A DNA stretch of 64,000 nucleotides from positions 124,001 through 188,000 of the forward strand of contig NZ_CAJVCE010000011.1 in assembly GCF_910594985.1 (NCBI RefSeq), written 5' to 3'. Under the pieces are notes generated by a model. It made no database searches. It had not been told where the DNA came from and worked only from the letters and a program-made list of their open reading frames with translations. Position numbers and translations under genes: made by a program. Within the stretch, counting starts at the first letter, position 1; each line of letters opens with the position of its first letter. Shown in pieces: positions 51,201-59,699 of the stretch. This stretch comes from Paenibacillus allorhizosphaerae (GTDB lineage: Bacteria; Bacillota; Bacilli; Paenibacillales; NBRC-103111).

Positions 51201-53639
51201 GAGAAGGTAGCTGCGGAATCGATCGGGACGGATCAGCTAGCCGAAGGTGCCGTAACGATAGAGAAGCTGGCAGCAGGCGCGGTCGGGGCGGATCAACTGG
51301 CCGAAGGCGCCGTGACGTCGGAGAAGGTGGCGTCGGGATCGATTGGAACGGATCAGTTGGCCGAAGGCGCCGTGACGTCGGAGAAGGTGGCGTCGGGATC
51401 GATCGGAACGGATCAATTAGCCGAAGGCGCCGTGACGTCGGAGAGGCTTGCGGCGAGATCGATCGGAACGGATCAACTGGCTGAAGGCGCCGTGACGTCG
51501 GAGAAGGTGGCGGCGGGATCGATCGGAACGGATCATTTGGCCGAAGGCGCCGTGACGTCGGAGAAGGTGGCGTCGGGATCGATCGGAACGGATCAGTTGG
51601 CCGAAGGCGCCGTAACGTCGGAGAAGGTGGCGTCGGGATCGATCGGAACGGATCAACTGGCTCAAGGCGCCGTGACGTCGGAGAAGGTGGCAGCGAGATC
51701 GATCGGAACGGATCAATTGGCCGAAGGTGCCGTGACGTCGAAGAAGCTTGCAGCGAGATCGATCGGAACGGAACAACTGGCCGAAGGGGCCGTAACGTCG
51801 GGGAAGCTTGCAACGAGATCGATCAGAACGGATCAACTGGCTGAAGGCGCCGTGACTTCGAGGAAACTGGCACGTGAAGCCGTAGGAACGGATCAATTGG
51901 CTGAAGGTGCGGTCACGTCGGAGAAGCTGAGGGCGGGAGCCGTAGGTACGGAACAACTGGCCGAAGGTGCCGTAACATCGGGAAAGGTAGCAGCGGGATC
52001 GATCGGAACGGATCAACTGGCTGAAGGCGCCGTGACGCCTGAGAAGGTGGCAGCGGGGTCGATCGGAACGGATCACCTGGCCGCAGGTGCAGTGACAGTG
52101 GAGAAGCTGGTGGCGGGAGCCGTCGGAACGGAGCAGTTGGCCGAAGGCGCCGTAACGTCGGGGAAGGTAGCAGCGGGATCGATCGGGACGGATCAGCTGG
52201 CTGAAGGTGCCGTGACGTCGGAGAAGCTGGCATCCGGATCAATCGGAACGGATCAACTGGCTGAAGGTGCCGTGACGCCGGAGAAGCTGGCATCCGGATC
52301 AATCGGAACGGATCAACTGGCTGAAGGTGCCGTGACGCCGGAGAAGCTGGCAGCAGGATCGGTCGGAACGGACCAACTGGCCGAAGGCGCAGTGACAGTG
52401 GAGAAGTTGGTGGCGGGTGCCGTCGGAACGGAACAGTTGGCCGAAGGTGCCGTGACGTCGGCGAAGGTAGCAGCGGGATCGATCGGGATAGATCAATTGG
52501 CAGAAGGCGCCGTGACGTCGGAGAAGCTTGCAGCGGGATCGATCGGAACGGATCAACTGGCCGAAGGCGCAGTGACAGTGGAGAAGCTGGTGGCTGGAGC
52601 CGTCGGAACGGAACAGTTAGCCGAAGGCGCCGTGACGTCGGCGAAGGTGGCAGCGGGATCGATCGGGACGGATCAACTGGCTGAAGGTGCCGTGACGTCG
52701 GAGAAGGTTGCGACGGGTTCGATCAATACGGATCAACTGGCTGAAGGCGCCGTAACTTCGAGGACGCTGGCACGTGAAGCCGTGGGAGCAGATCAGTTGG
52801 CCGAAGGTGCGGTCACGTCGGAGAAGCTGAGGGCGGGAAACGTCGGAGCGGATCATCTGGCCGAAGGCGCCGTGACGTCGGAGAAGGTGGCAGCCGGATC
52901 AATCGGAACCGATCAACTGGCCGAACGCGCCGTAACGTCGGAGAAACTCGCGGCAGGGGCTGTCGGAACGGATCAGCTCTCCCAACGAGCGGTCACGGGA
53001 GAGCACATCCGGGTGGATTCAATAGAAGGCATTCACCTCAAGCAGGAATCGCTCTCCGGTTATCATCTCATCCCTGGTACGGTATCTGTGCTCCATCTGG
53101 AGCCGATACTCCAAACGCTGATCGGCGAGCTGTGCGCCGAACGCGCAGCCGCACTTGCATTGCCATTTTCCGAGGAAGAGCGGGCCATCGTTGAGGCTGT
53201 GGAAAGCAATTTTCCTCAGGAAGACGCTATCGCTGAAAACTTTTCATGGCAAGAAATGACCGGAGCAGCGGTATCCATATCCGCGGTTTCCGAACTGGAG
53301 ACGGAAGCGTTCACGCTAGCGGAGCCACCGCTTCAGCAATCCGTCAAATTGCCAGTGGCGTCGCAGCAGTTCGGACTCGCGACATTCCTGCTTCAAGACG
53401 GGGCAGATGCCGTGAGCATCCATTTAGCTTTCGATCATCCTTTTGCCGACGTCAGCTACGCGCTGGTAGCGACGACAGATCAGGCCGGCTGCTATGCCAT
53501 CGTGAGCAGCAAGACTAACGGCGCTGCGGAACTTCAGATCGTCCGCAGGGATGGAAGCCGGCGCAGAGGTAAAGCGGCAGGTGCCGCCGACCTGTCAGGA
53601 ACGGTCAACTGGATAGCCATCGGAACGGTTGAAGCATAA
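48237..53639 (+). CDS. Giant decapeptide-repeat surface protein (1800 residues)
   Basis: The ATG at 48237 follows GGGAGG; earlier frame is not needed. No signal peptide is seen. Parts: a basic then acidic N-terminus (1-120) with a small three-unit repeat (about 59-88, KQDMDSDWKV type); 150 exact decapeptides at residues 121-1620, pattern [LI]-A-x-x-[SA]-[VI]-x-x-x-[KHQ], without a single insertion; and a 180-residue C-terminal beta-rich domain ending in NWIAIG. The regular 10-residue period suggests a long stiff beta-solenoid or fibre like those in tail-fibre-like surface proteins. The repeats carry many Ser/Thr. The nearby glycosyltransferases suggest glycosylation. The function is inferred. 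Confidence 0.93.
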   Translation: MKKVSRRESGRKSRALKSNRMGAFVNELSWLDEKPETETASANKSVKVSRVTVDADEMKQDMDSDWKVKQDMNSEWKVQPDIRSDRIVPPALTAPPVSVLKQITERKATVASGPIIYTDDLADESVTTEKIAKFAVDHEKIKRGSITRDNLADYAVDGTKLADRSVTQQKIAHRTITEEHIANGSISTEKIQDRAITGDKLLDNSITSEKLADKTIDAMKIAERSIHSKHLAEDTITADLLQNQSITSEKIRSGAIQTANLANYAVNTAKLADSAVTTEKLRNSSVTGDKLADGEITSAKLANQSVTEEKLAPWSISSDHLKLKSVLQEHLTPGVVRGINISPKQIEAVHLTEDSILPVHLRDGAVTTDKLAKGSVQSVHLQEGIIGGKHLQEGLIQNRHISSRSVTTDKLVEGSVGTPQLADASVTTDKLAEQGVTSRKIAHRAVQKEHLAAGSVGTGHLSEKAVQSGHLAFKSVGSEHLQERSVSSDKLADRAVTSDKLSGAAVQAQHLQEGAVLTGHIANHSITASKLSPESVSTDKVTNLAITSSKLAHGSVTSEKLDKGAVQSEHLLAGAVQSIHLVKASVKTPHLATGAITNDKLADGVVSAEKLAEGAVTSVQLAEGAVRSQHVAEGAVGSEQLAEGSITAAHIAPGAIDGSGLSAQAVTSSHLAAEAVETDHLAVGAVTREKLAIGAVGVDQLAEGAVISRKLAPEAVGADQLAEGAVTSEKLRAGAVGVDQLAEGAVTMEKLAIGAIGAKQLVDGAVTIEKLAEGAVGTDQLAEGAVTSEKVASGSIGTDQLAEGAVTSRKLALEAVGADQLAEGAVTSEKVASGSIGTDQLAEGAVTSGKLAARSIRTDQLAEGAVTSEKLRAGAVGADQLAEGAVTSEKLMAAAVGTDQLAEGAVTSEKVALESIGTDQLAEGAVTSEKLRAGAVGADQLAEGAVTSEKLMAGAVGTDQLAEGAVTSEKVASGSIGTDQLAEGAVTSEKVAAESIGTDQLAEGAVTIEKLAAGAVGADQLAEGAVTSEKVASGSIGTDQLAEGAVTSEKVASGSIGTDQLAEGAVTSERLAARSIGTDQLAEGAVTSEKVAAGSIGTDHLAEGAVTSEKVASGSIGTDQLAEGAVTSEKVASGSIGTDQLAQGAVTSEKVAARSIGTDQLAEGAVTSKKLAARSIGTEQLAEGAVTSGKLATRSIRTDQLAEGAVTSRKLAREAVGTDQLAEGAVTSEKLRAGAVGTEQLAEGAVTSGKVAAGSIGTDQLAEGAVTPEKVAAGSIGTDHLAAGAVTVEKLVAGAVGTEQLAEGAVTSGKVAAGSIGTDQLAEGAVTSEKLASGSIGTDQLAEGAVTPEKLASGSIGTDQLAEGAVTPEKLAAGSVGTDQLAEGAVTVEKLVAGAVGTEQLAEGAVTSAKVAAGSIGIDQLAEGAVTSEKLAAGSIGTDQLAEGAVTVEKLVAGAVGTEQLAEGAVTSAKVAAGSIGTDQLAEGAVTSEKVATGSINTDQLAEGAVTSRTLAREAVGADQLAEGAVTSEKLRAGNVGADHLAEGAVTSEKVAAGSIGTDQLAERAVTSEKLAAGAVGTDQLSQRAVTGEHIRVDSIEGIHLKQESLSGYHLIPGTVSVLHLEPILQTLIGELCAERAAALALPFSEEERAIVEAVESNFPQEDAIAENFSWQEMTGAAVSISAVSELETEAFTLAEPPLQQSVKLPVASQQFGLATFLLQDGADAVSIHLAFDHPFADVSYALVATTDQAGCYAIVSSKTNGAAELQIVRRDGSRRRGKAAGAADLSGTVNWIAIGTVEA
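48597..53096 (+). repeat. 150 x 30-bp coding repeat array
   Basis: 4500 bases in perfect 30-base phase. Units 1-56 (48597-50276) are diverged; units 57-146 (50277-52976) form 45 near-identical 60-bp pairs (LAEGAVTSEK + VASGSIGTDQ type); the last four units diverge again. Confidence 0.95.
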
Positions 53640-53658
53640 CGATAAAGTTTTCCCGATG

Positions 53659-53700
53659 AAGCCCGCGGAAACGCCGTACGGCGCATTCCTCGGGCTTTTC
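53659..53700 (+). terminator. Terminator after the repeat gene
   Basis: AAGCCCG (53659-53665) pairs with CGGGCTT (53691-53697), with an inner GCCGTACGGC stem, then TTTTCC. Confidence 0.72.
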
Positions 53701-53856
53701 CTTGCCCTTGTGCAGGCGATTAGGCAAAGGCCAATTTTTCGCGTGTACTCCGTATACGTCTGTCGATCGCTCTCGAAGGGGCATATGATAATATAGCGAT
53801 ACCAATTGGAATAGGGGTAACCAAAATACATCCGATATGCGTCAAGGAGTCGCCCA

Positions 53857-54771
53857 ATGGCAGAAGCCGCTGTTATTTCATTCGACCGCGAAGCTCCGCT
53901 GAGAGAGGAAAATTGGCCCATGAGGATTGTTGTCATCGATAGCAAGTCATTAACAGGACATATGATATGCCAATATTTATTGGAACGAAACAGGCACGAA
54001 CTGTACTCTACTACTAAGGATCCCGGGCGTTCTCCGAATCGGTTATATCTCGACCCCCTCGACTCGCTGATGGTTGAGAAGTTACTGCAATCGCTTCGTC
54101 CCGACGTGGTCATCAATTGCTCCGGTATCGTATACGATGAAGCGCGCCAGCACGAGGTCGACGCATACCGGGTTAACGGCTTGCTGCCGCATCAACTCGC
54201 CGAACTCGCAAGCAGGCTCGGATTCAAATTGATTCACCTTAGCACGGACAGTGTTTTTGACGGGGAGCGCGGCTCATACGAGGAACGCCACGTGCCGAAC
54301 GGCAGCTCCGTCTATGGCAGGACAAAAGCGCTTGGAGAATTGATCCAGCCGCCGTCCTTAACGGTGCGAACCTCTTTGCTTGGCCCTGCGGCAGAGGGAC
54401 GGGAGGAAGGGCTGCTGAACTGGTTTTTACATCGAAAAGGGACGGCGCGAGGGTTTGCTAGCGTGTTGTGGAACGGCATCACGACTCTGGAGCTCGCCAA
54501 ATTTATTTCTTATGTCATCGATAACGCCATTGAACTTGGCGGTATCGTTCACTTGACAGCCTCGCAAACCATTTCAAAGCATGATTTGCTGCTGCTGCTT
54601 CAGGACGTGTTCGAACAGCGTGACATTTCCATTCATGCCGACGATTCGGTCGTATTGAAACGAACGCTTGCGTCTACCCGGCCGGATGTCCGTTACCCGA
54701 CCCCGTCCCACATCGAAATGATTACGGAGCTTCGCGACTGGATGATCAAATATGAAATGCAAGGGCGCTGA
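53857..54771 (+). CDS. RmlD-like sugar-nucleotide reductase
   Basis: A 304-residue extended SDR of the dTDP-4-dehydrorhamnose reductase type. LRPDVVINCSGIVYDEARQHEVDAYRVNG, LIHLSTDSVFDGERG and the catalytic YGRTK of SSVYGRTKALGE are visible. The N-terminal dinucleotide loop is degenerate (IDSKSLTGHMI). AAGGAG before the ATG at 53857 supports the longer start; ATG 53920 is an alternative. It may reduce a nucleotide-linked deoxysugar for the nearby transferases. Confidence 0.85.
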   Translation: MAEAAVISFDREAPLREENWPMRIVVIDSKSLTGHMICQYLLERNRHELYSTTKDPGRSPNRLYLDPLDSLMVEKLLQSLRPDVVINCSGIVYDEARQHEVDAYRVNGLLPHQLAELASRLGFKLIHLSTDSVFDGERGSYEERHVPNGSSVYGRTKALGELIQPPSLTVRTSLLGPAAEGREEGLLNWFLHRKGTARGFASVLWNGITTLELAKFISYVIDNAIELGGIVHLTASQTISKHDLLLLLQDVFEQRDISIHADDSVVLKRTLASTRPDVRYPTPSHIEMITELRDWMIKYEMQGR

Positions 54772-54793
54772 GTATTCAATCAGCGTCTTTTTT
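54766..54793 (+). terminator. Terminator overlapping the stop codon
   Basis: CGCTGA (54766-54771, including the TGA stop) pairs with TCAGCG (54780-54785), then TCTTTTTT. Confidence 0.72.
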
Positions 54794-54993
54794 GCTGCCG
54801 CTTATAGTACAACTCTCCGGAAAAACCGTTTTATCGCAGGACATACGCCAATTTTCCTAAGCAAGGTTATTGGTCTATGTCTTGTCTAGGTGATAGGGCA
54901 TATCATTTAAGAAGTGGTTTAGTTTTGTGGTTGTCGATTTGACAAGCGCTTAGGCCATGTAGAAGTAAACATGCAGAAGGAAGGTGAGACCTG

Positions 54994-55899
54994 ATGAAGG
55001 TCCGTAAAGCAATCATTCCGGCCGCAGGCCTCGGAACGCGATTTTTGCCGGCCACCAAAGCGATGCCCAAAGAAATGCTGCCAATCATTGATAAACCGAC
55101 GATTCAATTTATTGTGGAAGAAGCGGTGGAGTCAGGCATTGAAGATATTATTATTGTAACAGGCAAAGGAAAGAGAGCGATTGAGGATCATTTCGATGCC
55201 GCTTTCGAACTGGAGTACCACTTGCTGCAAAAAGGCAAGCTCGAACTTCACGAGAAAGTGCAACGACCGTCGCAAATGATCGATATTCACTATATTCGCC
55301 AAAAAGAGCCGAAAGGCCTCGGTCATGCGGTTTGGTGTGCTAGAAAGTTCATCAAGGACGAACCGTTCGCCGTGCTGCTTGGCGATACGTTCCTTAATGC
55401 GAATCCTCCTTGCTTAAAACAAATGATCGACTACTATGACCGCTACAAGACATCCATTATCGGCGTACAGCCTGTGGAACGAAGTCAGGTGTCCAGCTAC
55501 GGCGTTGTGGATGCCCGCCGGCTGCAGGATCGGTTATATATCATCGACCGGCTGGTAGAGAAGCCGAAGCCGCAGGAGGCGCCGTCCAACCTGGCGATGA
55601 TCGGAAGATATATACTGACGCCTGCCATCTTTGAAATATTGGAATACCAGGAAGCGGGAGTAGGCAAAGAGATTCAGCTTACGGATGCCATTGCCACGCT
55701 GAACTTGCAAGAGGCCGTCTATGCATGCGAAGTAAGCGGCATTTGGCACGATGTCGGCGATCATCTCGGGTATATTAAAGCGATGCTGTGGATTGCACTG
55801 CATCGCGACGATTTGAGAGAACCGGTCGTCCGGTATTTGAAGCAACTGCTGGACGGCAGCTCGGGAGAAAACGGCAAGCTGCTGCGAAAGGAATCGTAA
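54994..55899 (+). CDS. galU: UTP-glucose-1-phosphate uridylyltransferase
   Basis: A 301-residue enzyme making UDP-glucose from UTP and glucose-1-phosphate. AAGLGTRFLPATKAMPKEML (nucleotide loop) and EKPKP plus the later GVGKEIQLTDAI are diagnostic. GAAGGTGAG precedes the ATG. UDP-glucose can feed the glycosyltransferases and the UDP-glucose dehydrogenase at the end of the window. Confidence 0.96.
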   Translation: MKVRKAIIPAAGLGTRFLPATKAMPKEMLPIIDKPTIQFIVEEAVESGIEDIIIVTGKGKRAIEDHFDAAFELEYHLLQKGKLELHEKVQRPSQMIDIHYIRQKEPKGLGHAVWCARKFIKDEPFAVLLGDTFLNANPPCLKQMIDYYDRYKTSIIGVQPVERSQVSSYGVVDARRLQDRLYIIDRLVEKPKPQEAPSNLAMIGRYILTPAIFEILEYQEAGVGKEIQLTDAIATLNLQEAVYACEVSGIWHDVGDHLGYIKAMLWIALHRDDLREPVVRYLKQLLDGSSGENGKLLRKES

Positions 55900-55905
55900 A
55901 AAAGC

Positions 55906-55948
55906 AAACGGGACGGAGCATATATATCCGCTCCGTCCCGTTTTTGTT
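55906..55948. terminator. Terminator after galU (twin A)
   Basis: A perfect 14-bp repeat, AAACGGGACGGAGC (55906-55919) with 55930-55943, followed by T-rich sequence. Almost the same hairpin occurs at 56446-56484. Confidence 0.9.
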
Positions 55949-55967
55949 TCATCCTGCTGCGATCATA

Positions 55968-56336
55968 TTATTGACGAATGATCAAAATATCGCGAGGAGG
56001 GGTGCCCGTTCTGCGGATGGTGTTGATTTCGCTATTGCTCAAGTTCCGCCCGATGAGGAGAAGTGACTCGGTTCTATCGTTGAAATCGCCCAAGCTAGCG
56101 ACGTTCTGGGTGCCGCGAAACACGCGAAAGTTCCCTTGAAAATTATCGCGGGAAAATAAAACCAATGTGACTTCGTTTCTGGATACGACATTCCTCAGCC
56201 GGAAGCTGGAAAGCATTTGATCGAAGCGAATCGCCTGCATGTTGGTGATTGCCACGCCTCCGCGTCTGAACTGAACACGACGGCCTCCGAAGTTGTTGTC
56301 TTCGAAAATAGCCAATCTTACGTCTCTATTTGCCAA
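55968..56336 (-). CDS. Beta/gamma-crystallin-like protein
   Basis: A 122-residue protein with two Greek-key-like halves: LAIFEDNNFGGRRVQFRRG ... RFDQMLSSF and LVLFSRDNFQGNFRVFRG ... FNDRTESLL. The N/D-x-x-S/T-S calcium-type motif is visible in each half. No signal peptide. Bacterial relatives include spore proteins such as protein S of Myxococcus. The start is TTG at 56336 with AAAGGAGG before it. It sits between two nearly identical terminators, alone on its transcript. Confidence 0.82.
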   Translation of the reverse strand: MANRDVRLAIFEDNNFGGRRVQFRRGGVAITNMQAIRFDQMLSSFRLRNVVSRNEVTLVLFSRDNFQGNFRVFRGTQNVASLGDFNDRTESLLLIGRNLSNSEINTIRRTGTPPRDILIIRQ

Positions 56337-56445
56337 TGTTAGAAACCTCCTTTGTATTGATAATACAGTCTATGCATGTTTCCACGGGATGCACTGGACG
56401 AGTAGCCTGTGGCATAAGCCAAAGTTGTGAGACGACTCGCGAGCA

Positions 56446-56484
56446 AAAACGGGACGAAGCAGATGTGCTGCTTCGTCCCGTTTT
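56446..56484. terminator. Terminator (twin B)
   Basis: A perfect 16-bp repeat, AAAACGGGACGAAGCA (56446-56461) with 56469-56484, with T-run. It is at the end of the GT4 gene on the minus strand. Confidence 0.9.
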
Positions 56485-56509
56485 ATTTTCAACCCTGCGA
56501 GGTATTGGC

Positions 56510-57661
56510 CTAACGATGACTCGCGTTTCTAATAATCACTTCATCGTAAAATGATTTTTGTTTTTCCAGCTGGCGCGATAAATTGAAATCCGCCTCCACT
56601 TTTTTACGCGCTTCCAGCCCGTAACTTTTCCATGCCTCGGGATGCCCGGCTAACCAGATCATCGCTTTGGCCAGCTCCGCTCTTGACTTCTCGGGGACGA
56701 GCAGCCCGGAAACTTTATGCTTGACGAGCTCCGGAATTCCTGCGTGGGTCGTGGAAATGACAGGCATTCCCGTAGCCATGGCCTCCTTGACCGTGTTCGG
56801 AATCCCCTCCTGGTTTCCTTCCTTATCGGTGCAGCTCGGCGCGCAAAAGATATGGGATTGGTAATACTTCTTCTGTATATCGTGGTAACTGACCCAAGGG
56901 ATGATCTGGACGCTGCGGCCCAATCCGTAAAGGCGGATCAGCTTACGGTATTCCGCTTCGCAAGGCCCTTGGCCGATCAAAGTCAGTTTGACTAGCGGAA
57001 TTCGTTTTTTGACGACGGCGAAAGCGTAAATCAGATCGGCAAATCCTTTTTTCTCTACGAACCGGCCAATCGCCAGAAAACGGATCTTTTTCCCGGGCTC
57101 CCACTGGCGGGGACGGTCCTGGAACCGCTCCAAGTCGACGCCTCCGTACAGGACGCGCACTTTTTCCTCGGGGCATCCGAGTTTGACGATCATTTTTTTC
57201 AAATGATTGCATACGGGGAAAAACAGATCGCCGGTCTGAAACAGCTGTTTAAGTTCGGCACGGCCTTGTTTTTTCTTCGGGTATACGGTGGCGTCTTTGC
57301 CGCGAAAGCTGACGAACAGCGGGATGTCGTGCTTTTCTTTTAAAAACAAAAATTTCGGAGCGAGCGATCCATGGTGAATATGGACGCCCGAAATATGAAG
57401 ATGCTTAAGCAGACCGGGCTCACGCTTAATATCTTCCAGCGAGACAATGGATGTCGCGGGCGCCGCATCGGATACGTTGAGCAGCTTCAGACGGTCGGAT
57501 TCTTCCGATGGAGAAGCTACGGAGGCAAACGGAATTTCTGTCTGTTTCGAAATGGCATCTTTGGTCAGCATAATGCCTTTATACCCCTCAACACGACAAA
57601 TTTGCGCTGCCACATGACCGTCTTCCAATGAATATTTGTGGTGAAGAATTACTGGATTCAC
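56510..57661 (-). CDS. Glycosyltransferase family 4
   Basis: A 383-residue GT-B enzyme of the colanic-acid-type GT4 group. The donor-binding region FLAIGRFVEKKGFADLIYAF and the EGIPNTVKEAMATGMPVIST motif (E-x7-E) are clear. The start is GTG at 57661 with GGGAGG upstream. It shares local sequence with the GT4 half of the next gene (e.g. GNQEGIPN.LKEAMA.G.PVIST), so the two are likely paralogues. The acceptor is unknown. Confidence 0.92.
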   Translation of the reverse strand: MNPVILHHKYSLEDGHVAAQICRVEGYKGIMLTKDAISKQTEIPFASVASPSEESDRLKLLNVSDAAPATSIVSLEDIKREPGLLKHLHISGVHIHHGSLAPKFLFLKEKHDIPLFVSFRGKDATVYPKKKQGRAELKQLFQTGDLFFPVCNHLKKMIVKLGCPEEKVRVLYGGVDLERFQDRPRQWEPGKKIRFLAIGRFVEKKGFADLIYAFAVVKKRIPLVKLTLIGQGPCEAEYRKLIRLYGLGRSVQIIPWVSYHDIQKKYYQSHIFCAPSCTDKEGNQEGIPNTVKEAMATGMPVISTTHAGIPELVKHKVSGLLVPEKSRAELAKAMIWLAGHPEAWKSYGLEARKKVEADFNLSRQLEKQKSFYDEVIIRNASHR

Positions 57662-57702
57662 GGGTGTTCCTCCCTATGGTTTGGTATACATCGGATTTAC
57701 GC

Positions 57703-59556
57703 TTACACTCGATTCCTGTAGCGGCGCAGCGAATACCTCCGCCTCTTGGTGTACTTTCTGGCAAGCGCGTGCAAGGTGGTCGTTTTCCACCTGTACAGTT
57801 TCGTTGCAGTACGCCTGATCTTCAGATGGCGGCGGTAAGAGGGAATGAATTTCCGTTTGTGTCTGCGGTATACGGCGAGCGGCGTTTTTTGGCAATACCC
57901 CCGGTAATAACGTGCCAGGCGGAGCCACATATCCCAGTCCTGCGAGTACCGGTAATTGGGATTGAACAGCCCGACTTTGTCGAAACAGCTTCGGCGTATG
58001 ACCGCTGTCGATGTCCGGATGGTAAATTTTCGTTTGTAGAGATAATACCGAAATTTATTGAGTTTGGAAGGCGCTTTGACGTTGCGGACGATTTTTCGCT
58101 TTTTGCCGTCTCTTCGATCGTAATACCAGCTGTATAAAAACCGGCAGTTCGGATTTTTATCCAAATACTGCTTGTTTCGCTGCAATTTATTCGGGAGAAA
58201 GACATCGTCCGAATCCAAAAATGCGACGTATTGGCCTTTGGCGAAACGAATGCCCGTATTTCTAGCCTCGGAAGGACCGCTGTTTTTTTGGTACACATAC
58301 CGGACGCGCGTGTCGTACGACTGAACCACTTTGGCCGTGTTATCCGTCGACCCGTCGTCAACGACAATGACTTCGAAATCTTTGTATGTTTGCTTCAGGA
58401 CGCTCTCAATCGCTCGGCCGACATATTGATCGCGGTTGTACGTCGGGATAATAACGCTGAAAAAAGGGACTTCGCGTTCCCGGGCTTCATGGGTATGGAT
58501 AATCCGGTCGAACAGTTGCTCCAGTTTGCCGATTTGTGCTTTCCGGTTGAACTCGGACTCGATTTTGGTTCGCGCATTCCAGCCTAGCTGCTGCCAGGTT
58601 TCCGGCTGTCGAATGACCCCGATCAGTTTATCGGCCAGTTTCTTCGAGCTGTTCTCGGCAACCAAGTGTCCGTTTATCCCGTCATCAATCAATTCGGGGA
58701 TGCCGGCGTGGAAGGTCGATATGACGGGAAGTCCGCAAGCCATCGCTTCTTTCAGCGCATTAGGAATGCCTTCCTGGTTGCCCATACTGTCTTTTTTGCT
58801 CGGAAGACAGAAAAGATGGGCTTTCTCTAATTGCTCGGCTACCTCCTGATGCGATAAAGCTCCTTTAAACTCAATATGGTTTTCCAAACGCAGCGACTTG
58901 CTCAATTGCTGCAGCCTTCTTCTTAATCTCCCGTCCCCGATCATGATGAGTTTGGTTTGCGGGAACTGCCGATGCACTTGCCGGAATGCCCTGATCAGTA
59001 CGTCGGGTCCTTTCTTTGCCACCAGGCGGCCTACGTAAACGATGTTCACCGGCCCTTCCTCCGGAAAAAATCTTTCCTTATAAGTGAATTGCTCCACATC
59101 GATACCGCTGTAATACACTTCGATTTTGTCGGCCGGACAGCCGTGCTTGATTAATTCCCTTTTCATGGCTTGGCAGGGGACGGTAAAGCAATCTCCTATT
59201 TTAAACAAGCGCTGCAGCGACGTTCTGTGCTTCTTCATTATATTGGAACCGGGCGTATCGTAACCGTGAAACGAAGTGACGAGCGGGACTTTCCATTTTT
59301 GCTTGAAGGGGATCATCCGTATGCCTGATGGAGCAAAACGGGCATGGATGAGCTGAAACGAACGATTTTGCAGCATCATGTTCAATTTCACGAACCGGGG
59401 GTCGATATGGACTTGTGCATGAGGAAATCGGTGTTCGTTCAGCCGCTTCCGGCAAAAGACGTAAGGATCGTATTTTTTCATTTGCCGGATTTCTCCGTAA
59501 ATAAATGTTTCGCTGATCGGTAAAAAGGTGGATCGTATAACAGCTATACGGTTCAA
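57703..59556 (-). CDS. GT4-GT2 fusion glycosyltransferase
   Basis: A 617-residue protein with two enzymes in one chain. Residues 1-365 are GT4 (VGRLVAKKGPDVLIRAF, EGIPNALKEAMACGLPVIST); residues about 370-617 are GT2 (FFSVIIPTYNRDQYVGRAIE, VDDGSTD, and a FLDSDD metal motif). The very basic C-terminal tail is similar to the separate GT2 at 61847. The start is TTG with GGGAGG before it. It may add two sugars in order. Confidence 0.92.
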   Translation of the reverse strand: MNRIAVIRSTFLPISETFIYGEIRQMKKYDPYVFCRKRLNEHRFPHAQVHIDPRFVKLNMMLQNRSFQLIHARFAPSGIRMIPFKQKWKVPLVTSFHGYDTPGSNIMKKHRTSLQRLFKIGDCFTVPCQAMKRELIKHGCPADKIEVYYSGIDVEQFTYKERFFPEEGPVNIVYVGRLVAKKGPDVLIRAFRQVHRQFPQTKLIMIGDGRLRRRLQQLSKSLRLENHIEFKGALSHQEVAEQLEKAHLFCLPSKKDSMGNQEGIPNALKEAMACGLPVISTFHAGIPELIDDGINGHLVAENSSKKLADKLIGVIRQPETWQQLGWNARTKIESEFNRKAQIGKLEQLFDRIIHTHEAREREVPFFSVIIPTYNRDQYVGRAIESVLKQTYKDFEVIVVDDGSTDNTAKVVQSYDTRVRYVYQKNSGPSEARNTGIRFAKGQYVAFLDSDDVFLPNKLQRNKQYLDKNPNCRFLYSWYYDRRDGKKRKIVRNVKAPSKLNKFRYYLYKRKFTIRTSTAVIRRSCFDKVGLFNPNYRYSQDWDMWLRLARYYRGYCQKTPLAVYRRHKRKFIPSYRRHLKIRRTATKLYRWKTTTLHALARKYTKRRRYSLRRYRNRV

Positions 59557-59699
59557 CGAAGAGCCTCCCTTACCTATTGATGGTTTCTTATAATCTTATT
59601 CTTCTAGGGATTTGGATGTATAGACGACCGTGGAGAAAATACGGTGATTTATCAATAGGAGGCATTTGTCAGCAGGGGAGCTTTGCCCACACATTATAT

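Noticed and set aside
50803..51813. 336-residue open frame on the minus strand inside the repeat gene, plus others at 51417-52556 and 49409-49924
   Set aside because: They arise because the repeated codons happen to have no stop in other frames. Their peptides repeat with the same period and they have no ribosome sites.
59577..59699. Longer N-terminus of the CotS-like protein
   Set aside because: It is not family-like and would leave only about 20 bases for two divergent promoters; kept as an alternative only.
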